This document shows positions 62,641-64,000 of a stretch of DNA of 64,000 nt, in pieces. The stretch comes from CAYQVO01 sp964421085 (lineage in GTDB: Bacteria; Bdellovibrionota_C; UBA2361; CAYQVO01). The translations under genes and the position numbers were made by a program. The notes below the pieces were generated by a model. The model was not told where the DNA came from. It did not search any database and was given only the letters and a program-made list of their open reading frames with translations. Position 1 is the first letter of the stretch. Every line of letters begins with the position of its first letter. Location of the stretch: NCBI GenBank assembly GCA_964421085.1, contig CAYQVO010000016.1, positions 1-64,000 of the forward strand, in the 5' to 3' direction.

Positions 62641-62671
62641 GTGCACGGGTTTCAAGAATTTTGGGAGGATC

Positions 62672-63790
62672 ATGAAAGCTGGACTCTCGATGAATCGGGT
62701 CGTTGCTCTGCTCTCGGCTTTGATTGCGGCGGCGATCCTGAACGGATGCCTGCGTTATGTTCCGCCGAGAAGTGAACTGGAAAAATCGCAGAAAACAACG
62801 GGGCCCGGCGATAAAGCGCACCCTTATGCGTCTCTTGCGGGACAGGAGGAGTTTCTTGCGCACGAACAGAGACAGAAAGATCGACAGGTTTCCTTCGTCA
62901 ATGATCGACTGGATGATTTCACAGGCGTAACGGACAGCACGTATGTTCTGGGCCGGGGTGATGTGATCAGTCTCCAGGTCTACGGCTTCCCTGATCTCTC
63001 GGGCGATTATGAAATCGCCTCTGACGGCACACTCTCTCTTCCCCTTGTCGGCAACAGCATTCCGGCAGCCGGAAAAAGCGCCCTCGATCTGAGACAGGAA
63101 CTGAATTCCAGGTTCGGGCGATTCATCCGCAATCCTCGCGTGCATATGAGCGTGAAAGATTACAGAGCAAGCCAGGTTTTCGTCACCGGGGAAGTCATGA
63201 AACCCGGAATGTATCCGCTTCGCGCCACAGGTCAGCAGCTGCTTGAAGCGATTGCCGAAGCGGGCGGGAGAACTGACAAAGCCGGAAGCCGCATTGTTGT
63301 CATTCCCGGCGCGGGAAGCGGAAAGGAATCCGGATCCCGGCTGCAGCTCGCCCGCGGAAAGGGGGTGGAGTTCAATATGGACGAACTTGCAGGAAACGCC
63401 GACAACTCGCCTCTTACAGTCCCGCTGCGTCACGGGGACACGATAATAATTCCCGAAGCAGGAAATGTCGAGGTCTACGGGGAAGTCGAAAGACCAGGAA
63501 ATTATCCGCTGGGGTCGAAGACGTCTGCGCTCGGCGCGGTGGCAAGCGCAGGCGGTTTCACCTATTCCGCAAAAGTCGACGAGGTTGAAATTATCCGGGA
63601 CATCGGAGGCGGGAAGAAGGCCGAAATGACAGTCAATCTCGAAGACATTGCACTTCACGGCGCGCAGGATCTGCGGCTTCGCGACGGCGACATCGTGAGA
63701 GTGCCGAGTGATCCGAATCTGTTCGGCAGGCGCCAGGCAGTAGAGGTGATCAATTCCATGTTCAGAGGTGTAGGACTTTCTGCACGTTGA
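62672..63790 (+). CDS. Wza-type polysaccharide export lipoprotein
   Basis: A 372-residue outer-membrane export protein. It has a signal peptide with lipobox ILNGC, a Poly_export domain (STYVLGRGDVISLQVYGFPDLSGDYEIASDGTLSLPLVG split by normal turns), and two SLBB domains (VFVTGEVMKPGMYPL and VEVYGEVERPGNYPLGSK). It forms the exit channel for capsule or exopolysaccharide. ATG 62672 has GGAGG 5 nt upstream; the longer frame from 62603 is not supported. Confidence 0.9.
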   Translation: MKAGLSMNRVVALLSALIAAAILNGCLRYVPPRSELEKSQKTTGPGDKAHPYASLAGQEEFLAHEQRQKDRQVSFVNDRLDDFTGVTDSTYVLGRGDVISLQVYGFPDLSGDYEIASDGTLSLPLVGNSIPAAGKSALDLRQELNSRFGRFIRNPRVHMSVKDYRASQVFVTGEVMKPGMYPLRATGQQLLEAIAEAGGRTDKAGSRIVVIPGAGSGKESGSRLQLARGKGVEFNMDELAGNADNSPLTVPLRHGDTIIIPEAGNVEVYGEVERPGNYPLGSKTSALGAVASAGGFTYSAKVDEVEIIRDIGGGKKAEMTVNLEDIALHGAQDLRLRDGDIVRVPSDPNLFGRRQAVEVINSMFRGVGLSAR

Positions 63791-63827
63791 TTGAGAACAG
63801 GTTATTTGCATTCAATGAGGAGTTTCA

Positions 63828-64000
63828 GTGACAGATCCATATCATACTTATGACAACCTCCCTAATCTGAGAACTCCCGGGAGCGCGTCTCTGCCCGGCT
63901 ATCCGTACGGTGATCATACGGATACGGCACCGGAGAATGAAAATCAGCTGATGGATCTGCTGCAGACATTCAAAAAACACGAGGGTCTGATTGTATTTTC
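63828..64000 (+). CDS. Probable polysaccharide co-polymerase (Wzz/Wzc type), 5' end only
   Basis: A frame starting with GTG at 63828 (GAGGAG upstream) runs off the window end after 57 codons. The first 45 residues are proline- and tyrosine-rich and likely disordered; then MDLLQTFKKHEGLIVF starts what looks like the first membrane helix of a Wzz-domain protein. Position right after a Wza-type gene supports a chain-length regulator or tyrosine kinase. The rest lies outside the window. Confidence 0.6.
   Translation, partial: MTDPYHTYDNLPNLRTPGSASLPGYPYGDHTDTAPENENQLMDLLQTFKKHEGLIVF

Noticed and set aside
62573..63811. 412-residue open frame on the minus strand across the export gene
   Set aside because: Shadow of the Wza-type gene; no domains, no ribosome-binding site and Cys/His/Arg-rich composition.

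Overview
The window reads as one stretch of chromosome from a Gram-negative, probably uncultured bacterium. An outer membrane is implied by several lipoproteins with lipoboxes, a Wza-type export protein, an OprO/OprP-like porin and a FlgO-type lipoprotein. GTG and TTG starts are common. A run of 10 N (58384-58393) suggests a draft or metagenome assembly. I cannot place the phylum from sequence alone. I saw no tRNA, rRNA, insertion sequence or CRISPR array.

Layout. 1-4307: arginine operon on the minus strand (argC-argJ-argB-argD) ending in a hairpin terminator. 4359-6271: DUF4112 membrane protein and a sodium:solute symporter. 6558-10942: YhaO-like nuclease and YhaN-like ATPase pair. 10974-13580: a possible phosphodiester-glycosidase-like protein and an M32 carboxypeptidase. 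13737-19058: part of a non-flagellar type III secretion (T3SS) locus: a FliA-family sigma factor, SctJ, SctQ with an apparent internal start, a small SctI-like candidate and SctV. A methyltransferase gene lies on the opposite strand inside it. A TPR lipoprotein, a 100-residue protein and a divergent YchF-family GTPase follow. 21093-24647: B12-dependent ribonucleotide reductase preceded by two NrdR boxes. 24936-29578: an odd response regulator, an ECF sigma factor, a YbhN-type flippase and two divergent envelope lipoproteins, one FlgO-like. 29883-33479: a co-directional run of three unrecognised proteins, a cupin and a HAD phosphatase. 33412-36637: glycosyltransferase, NodU/TobZ-type carbamoyltransferase and SxtJ-like protein. 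36644-48366: adenylosuccinate-lyase family enzyme, porin and a 2933-residue cyclic beta-1,2-glucan synthase. 48509-53606: ParA-like ATPase, a newly spotted 54-residue gene, purE, murF, ettA. 53702-57123: DUF362/ferredoxin protein, a 39-residue membrane peptide gene, prmC, rsmG and a lipoprotein. 57299-61574: an ITPase-IMPDH fusion, murA with Asp in place of the usual Cys, and a DnaA/Hda-like ATPase. 61584-64000: UDP-glucuronate-epimerase-like gene, Wza-type export lipoprotein and the start of a probable chain-length/co-polymerase gene.

Taken together the window combines housekeeping (arginine, purine, peptidoglycan, translation) with much envelope and surface-glycan machinery. The most unusual parts are the T3SS locus with its own sigma factor, the unrecognised 29883-32172 gene trio, the ITPase-IMPDH fusion, and the long hairpin in the leader of the polysaccharide-export gene. 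No single region proves a wholly new system. The T3SS locus and the 29883-32172 trio are the best candidates.
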